64,000 nt of DNA from Procambarus clarkii (Eukaryota > Arthropoda > Malacostraca > Decapoda > Cambaridae). Below the pieces are notes generated by a model. The model had not been told where the DNA came from and made no database searches. It saw only the letters and a program-made list of their open reading frames with translations. The stretch is taken from positions 19,399,582 to 19,463,581 of the forward strand of contig NC_091173.1 of the NCBI RefSeq assembly GCF_040958095.1, given 5' to 3'. A program made the translations under genes and the position numbers. This document shows positions 10,571 to 41,900 of this stretch, one piece after another (the first letter of the stretch is position 1; every line of letters starts with the position of its first letter).

Positions 10571-11007
10571 AGGGGGGAAATAGTGCCATATCCAATGTGG
10601 TTGTCAGCACCTTTGCTCAGCCCCTTCATAAAGAGTCTGCACATTCCAACACTGGCAGTAAGTACTTTCTGGCCTACTAAGAGTACTGCCAGTTATTAGG
10701 TATTATTCAGTATGTCAATACAAGACACGAAGAAATAACAAGAGATGTTACTTTATCAAGAGACAACTCAAAGGAACAGTGGGAGCTTAAGAAATAGGTC
10801 CTGCAGGGAATGGGCAAACTTTATGCCATTTTGTCTACATTTCTTTGTTAAAATTTACCTAACTAGACAGAAGAGTAAAATAAATTGGATAAAAATTGGG
10901 GTCTAAAAAAAAAATCAGAATACTTTACAGTACAAATACAGACTACAAAACTTTAGTCTACCTTTGCTGATGAATAAGGTATGAAAGAATACATGCTGAA
11001 TACTTTC

Positions 11008-11013
11008 TTTATT
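11008..11013 (-). promoter_or_regulatory. MTHFD1: Likely MTHFD1 poly(A) signal
   Basis: AATAAA on the minus strand, about 390 bases past the MTHFD1 stop at 11406. An AT-rich stretch follows. It is a candidate only. Confidence 0.45.
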
Positions 11014-11405
11014 AATGTATTTAACAATTTTACAAAAATATGTAACAAATTCATGTATATTCCCCAAAATTTAAAATACTGTATACTCAAAACTACATTT
11101 ATGGAACCACAATTTCTAGATATACAGTATAACTAAAAAATATTACACAACAAATTTCATGTGGCCAGGAACAGGTTAACTCTTCCCCCTAACCCATCCT
11201 TCACACTTCAATTAATAACAAACCCATCCCAGTTGCCAAAATATAAATCACACTTTACCTATTGGCAAGATGAGCAACAAGACAGCCCTTATAAGCAAGA
11301 TGAGCAACAATACACAGCATCATATAAGCTGCTAGGCAACGTACACAGCCTCTTCTAACCAATTATGGTCACAAAGCACTTAGGGGAAAAATATTGCAAA
11401 ATTCT

Positions 11406-30345
<18,940 letters not shown>

Positions 30346-30572
30346 TCTGTTAAAACGAATTTACATTAATTGACAAACTAATATGTATAAGAGCTTAGCA
30401 TAAAAATATACTTGGCAACCTCTATATACCTCAACCAGTTACGATATGCCAAGTACAACCCTCCACACACACCAATAGGTGAGTACATAGCTAGCAGCAG
30501 CAGCTCTAACACAGCAACATGGTGAGTGATCACTGAGGCATGTCACACGGTCTGTGTCTCGGGGCACCTTAC

Positions 30573-30700
30573 CTAACACACACAGGTGCCTCACCTCATC
30601 AGCAGCACAGAAACAAGGGCGTGACGAGGGCGTGACAAGAAACCGTGGCAGGAGCCGGGTGCTGGACTTCACAAACCGCTCGGGGCACAGCTGCTACGCT
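30573..30700 (-). promoter_or_regulatory. MTHFD1: Possible MTHFD1 5' UTR exon and promoter region
   Basis: On the minus strand GTGTGTTAG is followed by GTAAGG at 30572, a good donor. A matching acceptor, TTTTAACAG, lies immediately before the start codon. A non-coding first exon spliced to just upstream of the ATG is therefore plausible. Its 5' end cannot be set from sequence. Confidence 0.4.
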
Positions 30701-31509
30701 CTCCTCATTCGTACACCACCCTCTGCCTCTCCTCGTTTCGTACTATCAACAAACATCTTTTAAATATATCTCATTTTGTAACTCCTTTACACGCATAGTT
30801 TGCTACGTGATTTTAAAATATTTAATATATATTATGGGGGTACTTTATGCTGGGGTAGATTTTGTTTTTTAAAATCCTTAGGTAAACTGTCTACTATACG
30901 AGTCATCTGTATCCATGCCCGCCGGGTACGAATCCTCAAAACATGATTTTATTTTCCAATATTGCTAAAAGGAAAATACCAAGGATGGGAAATTTGTCTA
31001 ATATACCAAGTTATATTATAAATATATTAAAGGTTATCTCTTGGATGAGTTATATATATATATATATATTTTAAAGTTAGCAAATTAAAATAATGATACA
31101 ATAACAGTTGTCTGTGATCGACAAGCCTAATGGAGGTGCCACTTTTCTGACTGGTCATATTAATTATTGACAATATGCATACTACACCATAATTTTTTGA
31201 TCACAAATAAAGTTATGCATTAGATATTTGACAACAATCTGCTAAACAAACAAATTCTAAAGTCAGTATGAGCGTATAAATATGTGTAAATAGAGCGGTG
31301 TGTATGTGTGGAGGCATGAGAGTGGCGGGTGACCTTGAAACAGGTCGGTTTTTGTCAACTGTTGCTATTAGCGCCTCGCTCGCTGCTCCCTCTTTCTCCT
31401 AGTCTGACTCCAGTAGTCGGGGTTCCCTTTCACTACACTATCCTCGTGCCTCGCATTATAAATAAAACAAGTGATTTTGTTGTTTTATATAAAATAAAAT
31501 ACATATTGT

Positions 31510-31531
31510 GGAAATTTCCGCGAGAGTGTGG

Positions 31532-31562
<31 letters not shown>

Positions 31563-31660
31563 TGCATATACAAGAATGTACATAAAAAATGTGAGGATAC
31601 AAATATGGTAATTACAGTCTTGTAAAGCCACTAGCACGCGCAGCGTTTCGGGCAGGTCCT
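31510..31660 (-). mobile_element. LINE/SINE tail type 1 with (TAAA)n end
   Basis: On the minus strand GGACCTGCCCGAAACGCTGC is followed by GCTTTACAAGACTGTAA, ATTCTTGTATATGCAT and seven or so ATAA units. The simple-repeat end marks the 3' terminus. Confidence 0.7.
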
Positions 31661-31684
31661 TAATCTAAGAAACTTAATCTAAGT

Positions 31685-31772
<88 letters not shown>
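31685..31772. repeat. (TA)n microsatellite, about 88 bp
   Basis: A nearly pure TA run, self-complementary and prone to cruciform extrusion and length error in assembly. Smaller TA tracts lie at 46604-46641 and 60190-60235. Confidence 0.95.
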
Positions 31773-31775
<3 letters not shown>

Positions 31776-32529
31776 GACGATAATCTCTTTCAAGAGAGAT
31801 TGAGCCTGCTCTTCCCTACATAGTTACGTCTTTCAAGTACAAGATACTATATTGAAGATACGTCCACCAGTATCGCCAAACGTTTTGCCCAGGAAGCAAA
31901 GCTTACCAAGCACAACCCGACACACTGGCTACCCCCCGCCGTCAAGTATAATTTGAATAATTTGATTTCTGCAAATGAAATTTATCTTAGGGGTAACTGA
32001 CATATATTGGTCTCGACGAAGAAAGGATTAGTAGAAATTCTAGGAGAGAATTAAATAGTTTCCGACTTTCATATTATTTCACCTGTCAGCAAATGATATT
32101 AGGTGAACATGCTTGTGCTTTAATTTTATTTAGTAGCCCCTCATATATAATATGGTATTAGTAGTAGAAGTAGTACATTGTACTACCTAAGCTTTTAATC
32201 AAAACAAAATGCATAAATTTCACTATACAATTGAGGTTCTTATTTGCGTCTTATTTCATTGTAAAAGGAGTTAATTTCCAAACAGGGTTGTATAAATAAA
32301 TCTTATCTTATCTTTGCATTCAATTTTGTACGATAATTTTTCAAACTTAAAATGTAAATAGCTATATATATATACCCCCTCTGAATGAAAAATGGCCTAA
32401 TTTAACATATATGCTAAAAATATTAACATAAATAATTCGTTTGTTAGATAACAAGATATTCATAGCAATAAGGTTTCTTGGAATGGCCTCTAATGCACGC
32501 AAATACTAGTTTACGCACTTTTCGGGTAG

Positions 32530-32658
32530 TACGCCTGGAATTTCAAAATGGCGTTCAAACGGCGGTTGGTCGTTGAACGCTCAGGCGCTCAGTACTGTCG
32601 ATGCCGCCAACGCGACAACATGTATCGCTGATTTCCGACATCAGCAACATTGCTCCAG
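32530..32658 (+). other. Possible non-coding first exon of the downstream + strand gene
   Basis: A CG-richer island in AT-rich surroundings ends with CTCCAG|GTAAGAGTG, a strong donor at 32658/32659. It contains AAAATGGCG starting a 27-codon frame that closes at 32633, so any downstream coding exon would have to use another start. The next plus-strand acceptor with a real gene behind it is WDR83OS at 46671. The link between the two is inference only. Confidence 0.35.
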
Positions 32659-32778
32659 GTAAGAGTGATAATTCTTTTTGACATATTTATATCTTATATA
32701 TACCCATTATATAGAATTATATAATATAATGGGGTTTCGCGTTATGAAGTTTGCTTCGAACAATGCCTAACAATGTTT

Positions 32779-33045
32779 TTTTTTTTTTTTTTTGAGATAT
32801 ATACAAGAGTTGTTACATTCTTGTACAGCCACTAGTACGCGTAGCGTTTCGGGCAGGTCCCTGGAATACGATCCCCTGCCGCGAAGAATCGTTTTTTCAT
32901 CCACGTACACATTTTACTGTTGCGTTAAACAGAGGCTACAGTTAAGGAATTGCGCCCAGTAAATCCTCCCCGGCCAGGATACGAACCCATGACATAGCGC
33001 TCGCGGAACGCCAGGCGAGTGTCTTACCACTACACCACGGAGACT
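32779..33045 (-). mobile_element. tRNA-headed SINE with LINE tail type 1 and poly(A)
   Basis: On the minus strand the head has box A-like TGGTGTAGTGGTAAGACAC and box B-like TGGGTTCGTATCCTGG. The body runs GGCGCAATTCCTTAACTGTA. The tail is GGACCTGCCCGAAACGCTAC...TACAAGAATGTAA and ends in about 16 A. The tail equals the tail of the LINE fragment at 49025-49665. The element seems complete. Confidence 0.85.
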
Positions 33046-33049
33046 GCTT

Positions 33050-33110
33050 AATGTTAGTTTAGTTCGTTTATTATGCACCCCATACCCATCTTGTGGGCTA
33101 CCTTGGAGGT
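33050..33110 (+). repeat. Dispersed repeat, CCCATACCCATC type
   Basis: TTTAGTTCGTTTATTATGCA and CCCCATACCCATCTTGTGGG match 55835-55870 almost base for base. Confidence 0.7.
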
Positions 33111-33440
33111 GCTTCCGGGGTTTAGCGTCCCCGCGGCCCGGTCGTCGACCAGGCCTCCTGGTTGCTGGACTGATCAACCAGGCTGCTCGTAGCCTGACGT
33201 ACGAGTCACAGCCTGGTTGATCAGGTATCATTTTGAGGCGCTTATCCATTTCTCTCTTGAACACTGAGGGGATTGCCAATTATGCCCCTTATGTGTAGTG
33301 GAAGCGTGTTGAACAGTCTCGGACCTCTGATATGTTGATGGAGTTCTCTGAGTACCTGTTGCACCTCTGCTGGACGGTAGTGGAAAGGGTTACAGAGGCA
33401 CATAATGGGCTCAGGGACTGAACCCCACAATTCATTAGCT
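33095..33440 (-). mobile_element. LINE 3' end: RT C-terminus plus tail type 2
   Basis: On the minus strand, peptide pieces FHYRPAEVQQVLRELHQH, GPRLFNTLPLHIRG and FKREMDKRLKMIPDQPG, then YVRLRAAWLI, form a non-LTR reverse-transcriptase C-terminus with a frame break. It is followed by GGCCTGGTCGACGACCGGGC and CGCTAAACCCCGGAAGCACC. That tail is the one carried by the SINEs at 5920, 8948, 24733, 47421 and 51081. Confidence 0.75.
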
Positions 33441-33689
33441 AAGCAAGTTACAATTTTGATGAGCTAGTTACAAAATTCAATATAAGTCGTCACATCAACA
33501 ATGGGTTCGAGATCGACCACAAGTACAGGTTCTAAATTAAGCACCTGACATATGTGGAGAGCTAGTGTCACAATTTGTTTGTCCTGCACACCGCCCCCCA
33601 TCCAGTGGGCAGCGGTGAATAGGTTACAATCACTCAGTTACTACCTACAGTTAGCAGACTGGGGATATTTGGCTAAAATTTCTGGTAGC

Positions 33690-34310
33690 AGATCAGGTCC
33701 CCCATTTGTTCTGATTTTTTTTCAAATTGGATTTTACAATTCGTGTTATGTTATTTACTGCTTTAGCAGATAGGCGGTTCCATGGGTTTATAACCCTGTG
33801 GGTGAAAATATAGCTTATGTTTTCAGTCCTACACTGCGGCTTGTTGGACTTGAAACCGTTGTTCCTTGTTTGTGTTCCATCTGACCTTTTGAAGTTGTTC
33901 TCTGGATCCATATCTTCGAAACTGTTCAATATTTTAATAGGCAGGCGATGAGTCACAATAACGTGGCTGAAGTATGTTGACCAGACCACACACTAGAAGT
34001 TGAAGGGACGACGAATTTCGGTCCGTCCTGGACCATTCTCAAGTCGATTCAAGTCGATATTTTAATAGTTTCGGTGAGATCCATCCTGGCATGCCTAGTT
34101 TGCAGTGTTTACTAGTAGTGTTTTTGCGGGGGTTGAGCTTTGCTCTTTCGGCCCGCCTCTCAACTGTCAATCAACTGTTTACTAACTACTTTTTTTTTCC
34201 CCCACACCACACACAGTGCAGTGTTGTTAGCCCGCTGACCCTCAACCATTCATGGTATGAAACTAGACTTCATTCTGCAATTATTTTTGTCGCCTGGTGT
34301 TCAATTTTCT
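33690..34310 (-). mobile_element. LINE fragment, interrupted, abutting the minisatellite
   Basis: Minus-strand pieces MEKIEHQATKIIAE (about 34270-34310) and FTHRVINPWNRLSAKAVNN (about 33735-33790) are typical of non-LTR retrotransposon RT C-termini. The stretch resembles 48595-48905. Other repeat sequence is inserted near 33955-34050 and 34150-34200. The left edge of the 11-kb array begins just beyond it. Confidence 0.65.
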
Positions 34311-34332
34311 CCATGAAAGGTTGGCGCGGGGT

Positions 34333-34575
34333 GGGTTCTCTGTCGGGCTCCAAGTGGGTTCTCTGTCGGGCTCCAAGTGGGTTCTCTGTCGGGCCCCAAG
34401 TGGGTTCTCTGTCGGGCCCCAAGTGGGTTCTCTGTCGGGCCCCAAGTGGGTTCTCTGTCGGGCCCCAAGTGGGTTCTCTGTCGGGCCCCAAGTGGGTTCT
34501 CTGTCGGGCCCCAAGTGGGTTCTCTGTCGGGCCCCAAGTGGGTTCTCTGTCGGGCCCCAAGTGGGTTCTCTGTCG
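34333..34575. repeat. Zone A: 23-bp unit, about 11 copies
   Basis: The unit is GGGTTCTCTGTCGGG plus CCCCAAGT. The first two copies have CTCCAAGT; the remainder are identical by eye. Confidence 0.93.
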
Positions 34576-35059
34576 GGGCTCCGGGGTGGGTTGTCGGTCG
34601 GGGCTCCGGGGTGGGTTGTCGGTCGGGGCTCCGGGGTGGGTTGTCGGTCGGGGCTCCGGGGTGGGTTGTCGGTCGGGGCTCCGGGGTGGGTTGTCGGTCG
34701 GGGCTCCGGGGTGGGTTGTCGGTCGGGGCTCCGGGGTGGGTTGTCGGTCGGGGCTCCGGGGTGGGTTGTCGGTCGGGGCTCCGGGGTGGGTTGTCGGTCG
34801 GGGCTCCGGGGTGGGTTGTCGGTCGGGGCTCCGGGGTGGGTTGTCGGTCGGGGCTCCGGGGTGGGTTGTCGGTCGGGGCTCCGGGGTGGGTTGTCGGTCG
34901 GGGCTCCGGGGTGGGTTGTCGGTCGGGGCTCCGGGGTGGGTTGTCGGTCGGGGCTCCGGGGTGGGTTGTCGGTCGGGGCTCCGGGGTGGGTTGTCGGTCG
35001 GGGCTCCGGGGTGGGTTGTCGGTCGGGGCTCCGGGGTGGGTTGTCGGTCGGGGCTCCGG
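34576..35059. repeat. Zone B: 25-bp unit, about 19 identical copies
   Basis: The unit is GGGGCTCCGGGGTGGG plus TTGTCGGTC. I saw no base difference among copies until the last, which runs into CGGACAGGC. Such uniformity points to very recent expansion or assembly-supported homogenisation. Confidence 0.93.
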
Positions 35060-35955
35060 ACAGGCTTTAGGTACTCAACTGGCGGGCTCTGGGTGGGTGA
35101 CTGTTCGGGCTCCAGGTGGGTGTCTGTCCGGCTTCGGGTGGGTTCTTGGTAGGGCTTGGGGGGTGTGGGTTCTTGGTAGGGCTTGGGGGGTGTGGGTTCT
35201 TGGTAGGGCTTGGGGGGGTGTGGGTACTTGGTAGGGCTTGGGGGGGTGTGGGTTCTTGGTAGGGCTTGGGGGGGTGTGGGTTCTTGGTAGGGCTTGGGGG
35301 GTGTGGGTTCTTGGTAGGACTTGGGGGGGGGGGGTGTGGGTTCTTGGTAGGACTTGGGGGGGGGGGGGGTGTGGGTTCTTGGTAGGGCTTGGGGGGGGGT
35401 GTGGGTTCTTGGTAGGGCTTGGGGGGGGGTGTGGGTTCTTGGTAGGGCTTGGGGGGGTGTGGGTTCTTGGTAGGGCTTGGGGGGGTGTGGGTATTTGGTA
35501 GGGCTTGGGGGGGGGGTGTGGGTATTTGGTAGGGCTTGGGGGGGTGTGGGTTCTTGGTAGGGCTCGGGGGGTGTGGGTTCTTGGTAGGGCTCGGGGGGGT
35601 GTGGGTTCTTGGTAGGGCTCGGGGGGGTGTGGGTTCTTGGTAGGGCTCGGGGGGGTGTGGGTTCTTGGTAGGGCTCGGGGGGGTGTGGGTTCTTGGTAGG
35701 GCTCGGGGAGGTGTGGGTTCTTGGTAGGGCTCGGGGGGGGGGGGGGGGTGTGGGTTCTTGGTAGGGCTCGGGGGGTGTGGGTTCTTGGTAGGGCTCGGGG
35801 GGTGTGTGGGTTCTTGGTAGGGCTCGGGGGGGGGGGGGGTGTGGGTTCTTGGTAGGGCTCGGGGGGGTGTGGGTTCTTGGTAGGGCTCGGGGGGGGGGGG
35901 GTTGGGTTCTCTGTAGGGCTCGGGGTGGGTTCTCGGTAGGGCTCGGGGCGGGCTC
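35060..35955. repeat. Zone C: TGTGGGTTCTTGGTAGGGCT units with variable G runs
   Basis: About 30 units differ mainly in the length of the terminal G run (5 to 13) and in CTTG versus CTCG. The switch from CTTG to CTCG units occurs once, near 35560. Confidence 0.9.
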
Positions 35956-38900
35956 CAGGTACTCAACTGACGGGTTCCAGTTCACTCAACTGGCGGGCTC
36001 CGGTTCACTCAACTGGCGGGCTCCGGTTTATTAAACTGGCGGGCTCCGGGTGTTTGACTGGTCGGGCTCCGGGTGGGTGACTGTTCGGGCTCCAGGTGGG
36101 TGTCTGTCCGGCTTCGGGTATGTTCTTGGTAGGGCTTCGGGGTTGGTTCTTGGTAGGGCTTAGGGTTGGCTCCCGGTCAGGCTCAGGGTGGGCTCTTTCG
36201 GGTTCGGGATGGGCTCTCGGGCTTGGGGTACCTCTGTAGGGCTCGGGGTAGGTTCTTGGTCGGGCCCAGGGTGGGTTCTCTGTAGGGCTCAGGGTGTTTT
36301 CATGGTAGGACTAGGGGTGGGTTCTCTGTAGGGATCAGGGTGGGTTCTCGGTAGGGCTCTGGGTGGGTTCTCGGTAGGGCTCGGGGCGGGCTCCAGGTAC
36401 TCAACTGACGGGTTCCAGTTCACTCAACTGGCGGGCTCCGGTTCACTCAACTGGCGGGCTCCGGTTTACTAAACTGGCGGGCTCCGGGTGTTTGACTGGT
36501 CGGGCTCCGGGTGGGTGACTGTTCGGGCTCCAGGTGGGTGTCTGTCCAGCTTCGGGTGGGTTCTTGGTAGGGCTTGGGGTGGGTTCTTGGTAGGGCTTGG
36601 GGGGTGGGTTCTCGGTAGGGCTTGGGGGGTGGGTTCTCGGTAGGGCTTGGGGGTGGGTTCTCGGTAGGGCTCGGGGTGGGCTCTTTCGGGATCGGGATAG
36701 GCTCTCAGGCTTGGGGAACCTCTGTAGGGCTCGGGGTAGGTTCTTGGTCGGGCTCAGGGTGGGTTCTCGGTAGGGCTCGGGGCGGGCTCCAGGTACTCAA
36801 CTGACGGGTTCCAGTTCACTCAACTGGCGGGCTCCGGTTCACTCAACTGGCGGGCTCCGGTTTACTAAACTGGCGGGCTCCGGGTGTTTGACTGGTCGGG
36901 CTCCGGGTGGGTGACTGTTCGGGCTCCAGGTGGGTGTCTGTCCAGCTTCGGGTGGGTTCTTGGTAGGGCTTTGGGTGGGTTCTCGGTAGGTATTAGGGCT
37001 GGGTTCTTGGTAGGGCTTGGGGGTGGGTTCTTGATAGAGCTTGGGGGTGGGTTCTTGGTAGGGTTTGGGGTTGGCTCCCGGTCAGGCTCGGGGTGGGCTC
37101 TTTCGGGATCGGGATAGGCTCTCGGGCTTGGGGAACTTCTGTAGGGCTCGGGGTAGGTTCTTGGTCGGGCTCAGGGTGGGTTCTCGGTAGGGCTCGGGGC
37201 GGGCTCCAGGTACTCAACTGACGGGTTCCAGTTCACTCAACTGGCGGGCTCCGGTTCACTCAACTGGCGGGCTCCGGTTTACTAAACTGGCGGGCTCCGG
37301 GTGTTTGACTGGTCGGGCTCCGGGTGGGTGACTGTTCGGGCTCCAGGTGGGTGTCTGTCCAGCTTCGGGTGGGTTCTTGGTAGCGCTTGGGGTGGGTTCT
37401 TGGTAGGTATTAGGGCTGGGTTCTCGGTAGGGCTTGGGGGGTGGGTTCTCGGTAGGGCTTGGGGGGTGGGTTCTCGGTAGGGCTTGGGGGGTGGGTTCTC
37501 GGTAGGGCTCGAGGTGGGCTCTTTCGGGATCGGGATAGGCTCTCGGGCTTGGGGAACCTCTGTAGGGCTCGGGGTAGGTTCTTGGTCGGGCTCAGGGTGG
37601 GTTCTCGGTAGGGCTCGGGGCGGGCTCCAGGTACTCAACTGACGGGTTCCAGTTCACTCAACTGGCGGGCTCCGGTTCACTCAACTGGCGGGCTCCGGTT
37701 TACTAAACTGGCGGGCTCCGGGTGTTTGACTGGTCGGGCTCCGGGTGGGTGACTGTTCGGGCTCCAGGTGGGTGTCTGTCCAGCTTCGGGTGGGTTCTTG
37801 GTAGGGCTTGGGGTGGGTTCTTGGTAGGTATTAGGGCTGGGTTCTTGGTAGGGCTTGGGGGTGGGTTCTTGGTAGGGCTTGGGGGTGGGTTCTTGGTAGG
37901 GCTTGGGGGTGGGTTCTTGGTAGGGCTTGGGGGTGGGTTCTTGGTAGGGCTTGGGGGTGGGTTCTCGGTAGGGCTTGGGAAGGTGGGTTCTCGGTAGGGC
38001 TTGGGGGGGGTGGGTTCTCGGTAGGGCTTGGGGGGGTGGGTTCTCGGTAGGGCTTGGGGGGGGTTCTCGGTAGGGCTTGGGAAGGTGGGTTCTCGGTAGG
38101 GCTTGGGGGGGTGGGGGGTTCTCGGTAGGGCTTGGGGGGGTGGGTTCTTGGTAGGGCTTGGGGGGGTGGGTTCTCGGTAGGGCTTGGGGGGGGTGGGTTC
38201 TCGGTAGGGCTTGGGGGGGTTGGGTTCTCGGTAGGGCTTGGGGGGGTGGGTTCTCGGTAGGGCTTGGGGGTGTGGGTTCTCGGTAGGGCTTGGGGGTGTG
38301 GGTTCTCGGTAGGGCTTGGGGGGGGGGTTCTCGGTAGGGCTTGGGGGGGTGGGTTCTCGGTAGGGCTTGGGGGGTGGGTTCTCGGTAGGGCTTGGGGGGT
38401 GGGTTCTCGGTAGGGGTCGGGGTGGGCTCTTTCGGGATTGGGATAGGCTCTCGGGCTTGGGGAACCTCTGTAGGGCTCGGGGTAGGTTCTTGGTCGGGCT
38501 CAGGGTGGGTTCTCTATAGGGCTCGGGGCGGGTTCTCTGTAGGGATCGGGGTGGGTACTCGGTAGGGCTCGGGGCGGGCTCCAGGTACTCAACTGACGGG
38601 TTCCAGTTCACTCAACTGGCGGGCTCCGGTTCACTCAACTGGCGGGCTCCGGTTTACTAAACTGGCGGGCTCCGGGTGTTTGACTGGTCGGGCTCCGGGT
38701 GGGTGACTGTTCGGGCTCCAGGTGGGTGTCTGTCCGGCTTCGGGTGGGTTCTTGGGGTGGGTTCTTGGTAGGTATTAGGGCTGGGTTCTTGGTAGGGCTT
38801 GGGGGGTGGGTTCTCGGTAGGGCTTGGGGGGTGGGTTCTCGGTAGGGCTTGGGGGGTGGGTTCTCGGTAGGGCTTGGGGGGTGGGTTCTCGGTAGGGCTT

Positions 38901-41900
38901 GGGGGGTGGGTTCTCGGTAGGGCTTGGGTGGTGGGTTCTCGGTAGGGCTTGGGGGGTGGGTTCTCGGTGGGGCTTGGGGGGTGGGTTCTCGGTGGGGCTT
39001 GGGGGGTGGGTTCTCGGTGGGGCTTGGGGGGTGGGTTCTCAGTAGGGCTTCGGGGGGTGGGTTCTCGGTAGGGCTCGGCGTGGGCTCTTTCGGGATCGGG
39101 ATAGGCTCTCGGGCTTGGGGAACCTCTGTAGGGCTCGGGGTAGGTTCTTGGTCGGGCTCAGGGTGGGTTCTCGGTAGGGCTCGGGGCAGGCTCCAGGTAC
39201 TCAACTGACGGGTTCCAGTTCACTCAACTGGCGGGCTCCGGTTCACTCAACTGGCGGGCTCCGGTTTACTAAACTGGCGGGCTCCGGGTGTTTGACTGGT
39301 CGGGCTCCGGGTGGGTGACTGTTCGGGCTCCAGGTGGGTGTCTGTCCAGCTTCGGGTGGGTTCTTGGTAGGGCTTGGGGTGGGTTCTTGGTAGGTATTAG
39401 GGCTGGGTTCTTGGTAGGGCTTGGGGGTAGGTTCTTGGTAGGGCTTGGGGGTGGGTTCTTGGTAGGGTTTGGGGTTGGCTCCCGGTCAGGCTCGGGGTGG
39501 GCTCTTTCGGGATCGGGATAGGCTCTCGGGCTTGGGGAACTTCTGTAGGGCTCGGGGTAGGTTCTTGGTCGGGCTCAGGGTGGGTTCTCGGTAGGGCTCG
39601 GGGCGGGCTCCAGGTACTCAACTGACGGGTTCCAGTTCACTCAACTGGCGGGCTCCGGTTCACTCAACTGGCGGGCTCCGGTTTACTAAACTGGCGGGCT
39701 CCGGGTGTTTGACTGGTCGGGCTCCGGGTGGGTGACTGTTCGGGCTCCAGGTGGGTGTCTGTCCAGCTTCGGGTGGGTTCTTGGTAGGGCTTGGGGTGGG
39801 TTCTTGGTAGGTATTAGGGCTGGGTTCTCGGTAGGGCTTGGGGGGTGGGTTCTCGGTAGGGCTTGGGGGGTGGGTTCTCGGTAGGGCTTGGGGGGTGGGT
39901 TCTCGGTAGGACTTGGGGGTGGGTTCTCGGTAGGGCTCGGGGTGGGCTCTTTCGGGATCGGGATAGGCTCTCGGGCTTGGGGAACCTCTGAAGGGCTCGG
40001 GGTAGGTTCTTGGTTGGGCTCAGGGTGGGTTCTCGGTAGGGCTCGGGGCGGGCTCCAGGTACTCAACTGACGGGTTCCAGTTCACTCAACTGGCGGGCTC
40101 CGGTTCATTCAACTGGCGGGCTCCGGTTTACTAAACTGGCGGGCTCCGGGTGTTTGACTGGTCGGGCTCCGGGTGGGTGACTGTTCGGGCTCCAGGTGGG
40201 TGTCTGTCCAGCTTCGGGTGGGTTCTTGGTAGGGCTTGGGGTGGGTTCTCGGTAGGGCTTGGGGGTGGGTTCTCAGTAGGGCTTGGGGGGTGGGTTCTCG
40301 GTAGGGCGGGTTCTCGGTAGGGCTTGGGGGGTGGGTTCTCGGTAGGGCTTGGGGGTGGGTTCTCGGTAGGGCTCGGGGTGGGCTCTTTCGGGATCGGGAT
40401 AGGCTCTCGGGCTTGGGGAACCTCTGTAGGGCTCGGGGTAGGTTCTTGGTCGGGCTCAGGGTGGGTTCTCGGTAGGGCTCGGGGCGGGCTCCAGGTACTC
40501 AACTGACGGGTTCCAGTTCACTCAACTGGCGGGCTCCGGTTCATTCAACTGGCGGGCTCCGGTTTACTAAACTGGCGGGCTCCGGGTGTTTGACTGGTCG
40601 GGCTCCGGGTGGGTGACTGTTCGGGCTCCAGGTGGGTGTCTGTCCAGCTTCGGGTGGGTTCTTGGTAGGGCTTGGGGTGGGTACTTGGTAGGGCTTGGGG
40701 GGTGGGTTCTCGGTAGGGCTTGGGGGGTGGGTTCTCGGTAGGGCTTGGGGGGTGGGTTCTCGGTAGGGCTTGGGGGGTGGGTTCTCGGTAGGGCTTGGGG
40801 GGTGGGTTCTCGGTAGGGCTCGGGGTGGGCTCTTTCGGGATCGGGATAGGCTCTAGGGCTTGGGGAATCTCTGTAGGGCTCGGGGTAGGTTCTTGGTCGG
40901 GCTCAGGGTGGGTTCTCGGTAGGGCTCGGGGCGGGCTCCAGGTACTCAACTGACGGGTTCCAGTTCACTCAACTGGAGGGCTCCGGTTCACTCAACTGGC
41001 GGGCTCCGGTTTACTAAACTGGCGGGCTCCGGGTGTTTGACTGGTCGGGCTCCGGGTGGGTGACTGTTCGGGCTCCAGGTGGGTGTCTGTCCAGCTTCGG
41101 GTGGGTTCTTGGTAGGGCTTGGGGTGGGTTCTTGGTAGGTATTAGGGCTGGTTCTTGGTAGGGCTTGGGGGTGGGATCTTGGTAGGGCTTGGGGGTGGGT
41201 TCTTGGTAGGGCTTGGGGGTGGGTTCTTGGTAGGGCTTGGGAAGGTGGGTTCTCGGTAGGGCTTGGGGGGGGGGTTCTCGGTAGGGCTTGGGGGGGTGGG
41301 TTCTCGGTAGGGCTTGGGGGGGTGGGTTCTCGGTAGGGCTTGGGAAGGTGGGTTCTCGGTAGGGCTTGGGGGGGTGGGGGGTTCTCGGTAGGGCTTGGGG
41401 GGGTGGGGGGTTCTCGGTAGGGCTTGGGGGGGTGGGGGGTTCTCGGTAGGGCTTGGGGGGGTGGGGGGTTCTCGGTAGGGCTTGGGGGGGTGGGTTCTCG
41501 GTAGGGCTTGGGGGGTGGGTTCTCGGTAGGGCTTGGGGGGGTGGGTTCTCGGTAGGGGTCGGGGTGGGCTCTTTCGGGATTGGGATAGGCTCTCGGGCTT
41601 GGGGAACCTCTGTAGGTCTCGGGGTAGGTTCTTGGTCGGGCTCAGGGTGGGTTCTCTATAGGGCTCGGGGCGGGTTCTCTGTAGGGATCGGGGTGGGTAC
41701 TCGGTAGGGCTCGGGGCGGGCTCCAGGTACTCAACTGACGGGTTCCAGTTCACTCAACTGGCGGGCTCCGGTTCACTCAACTGGCGGGCTCCGGTTTACT
41801 AAACTGGCGGGCTCCGGGTGTTTGACTGGTCGGGCTCCGGGTGGGTGACTGTTCGGGCTCCAGGTGGGTGTCTGTCCGGCTTCGGGTGGGTTCTTGGGGT

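Larger units (their letters stand above)
9188..11405. other. Spacer downstream of MTHFD1, no gene seen
   Basis: AT-rich spacer with a SINE body fragment at 9550-9600 (CCTAGCAGTAAATAGGTACC), a G run at 10549-10570, and the 3' UTR of MTHFD1 at its right end. No open frame here has splice sites or recognisable protein similarity. Confidence 0.5.
30701..32500. other. Intergenic AT-rich stretch upstream of MTHFD1
   Basis: Apart from a LINE/SINE tail (31510-31660) and a TA tract, nothing coding was seen. MTHFD1 on the left and a possible plus-strand first exon at 32.5 kb diverge from this region. Confidence 0.5.

Noticed and set aside
32960-33043. A functional tRNA gene
   Set aside because: Box A and box B are good, but it runs directly into SINE body and tail with a poly(A) end.
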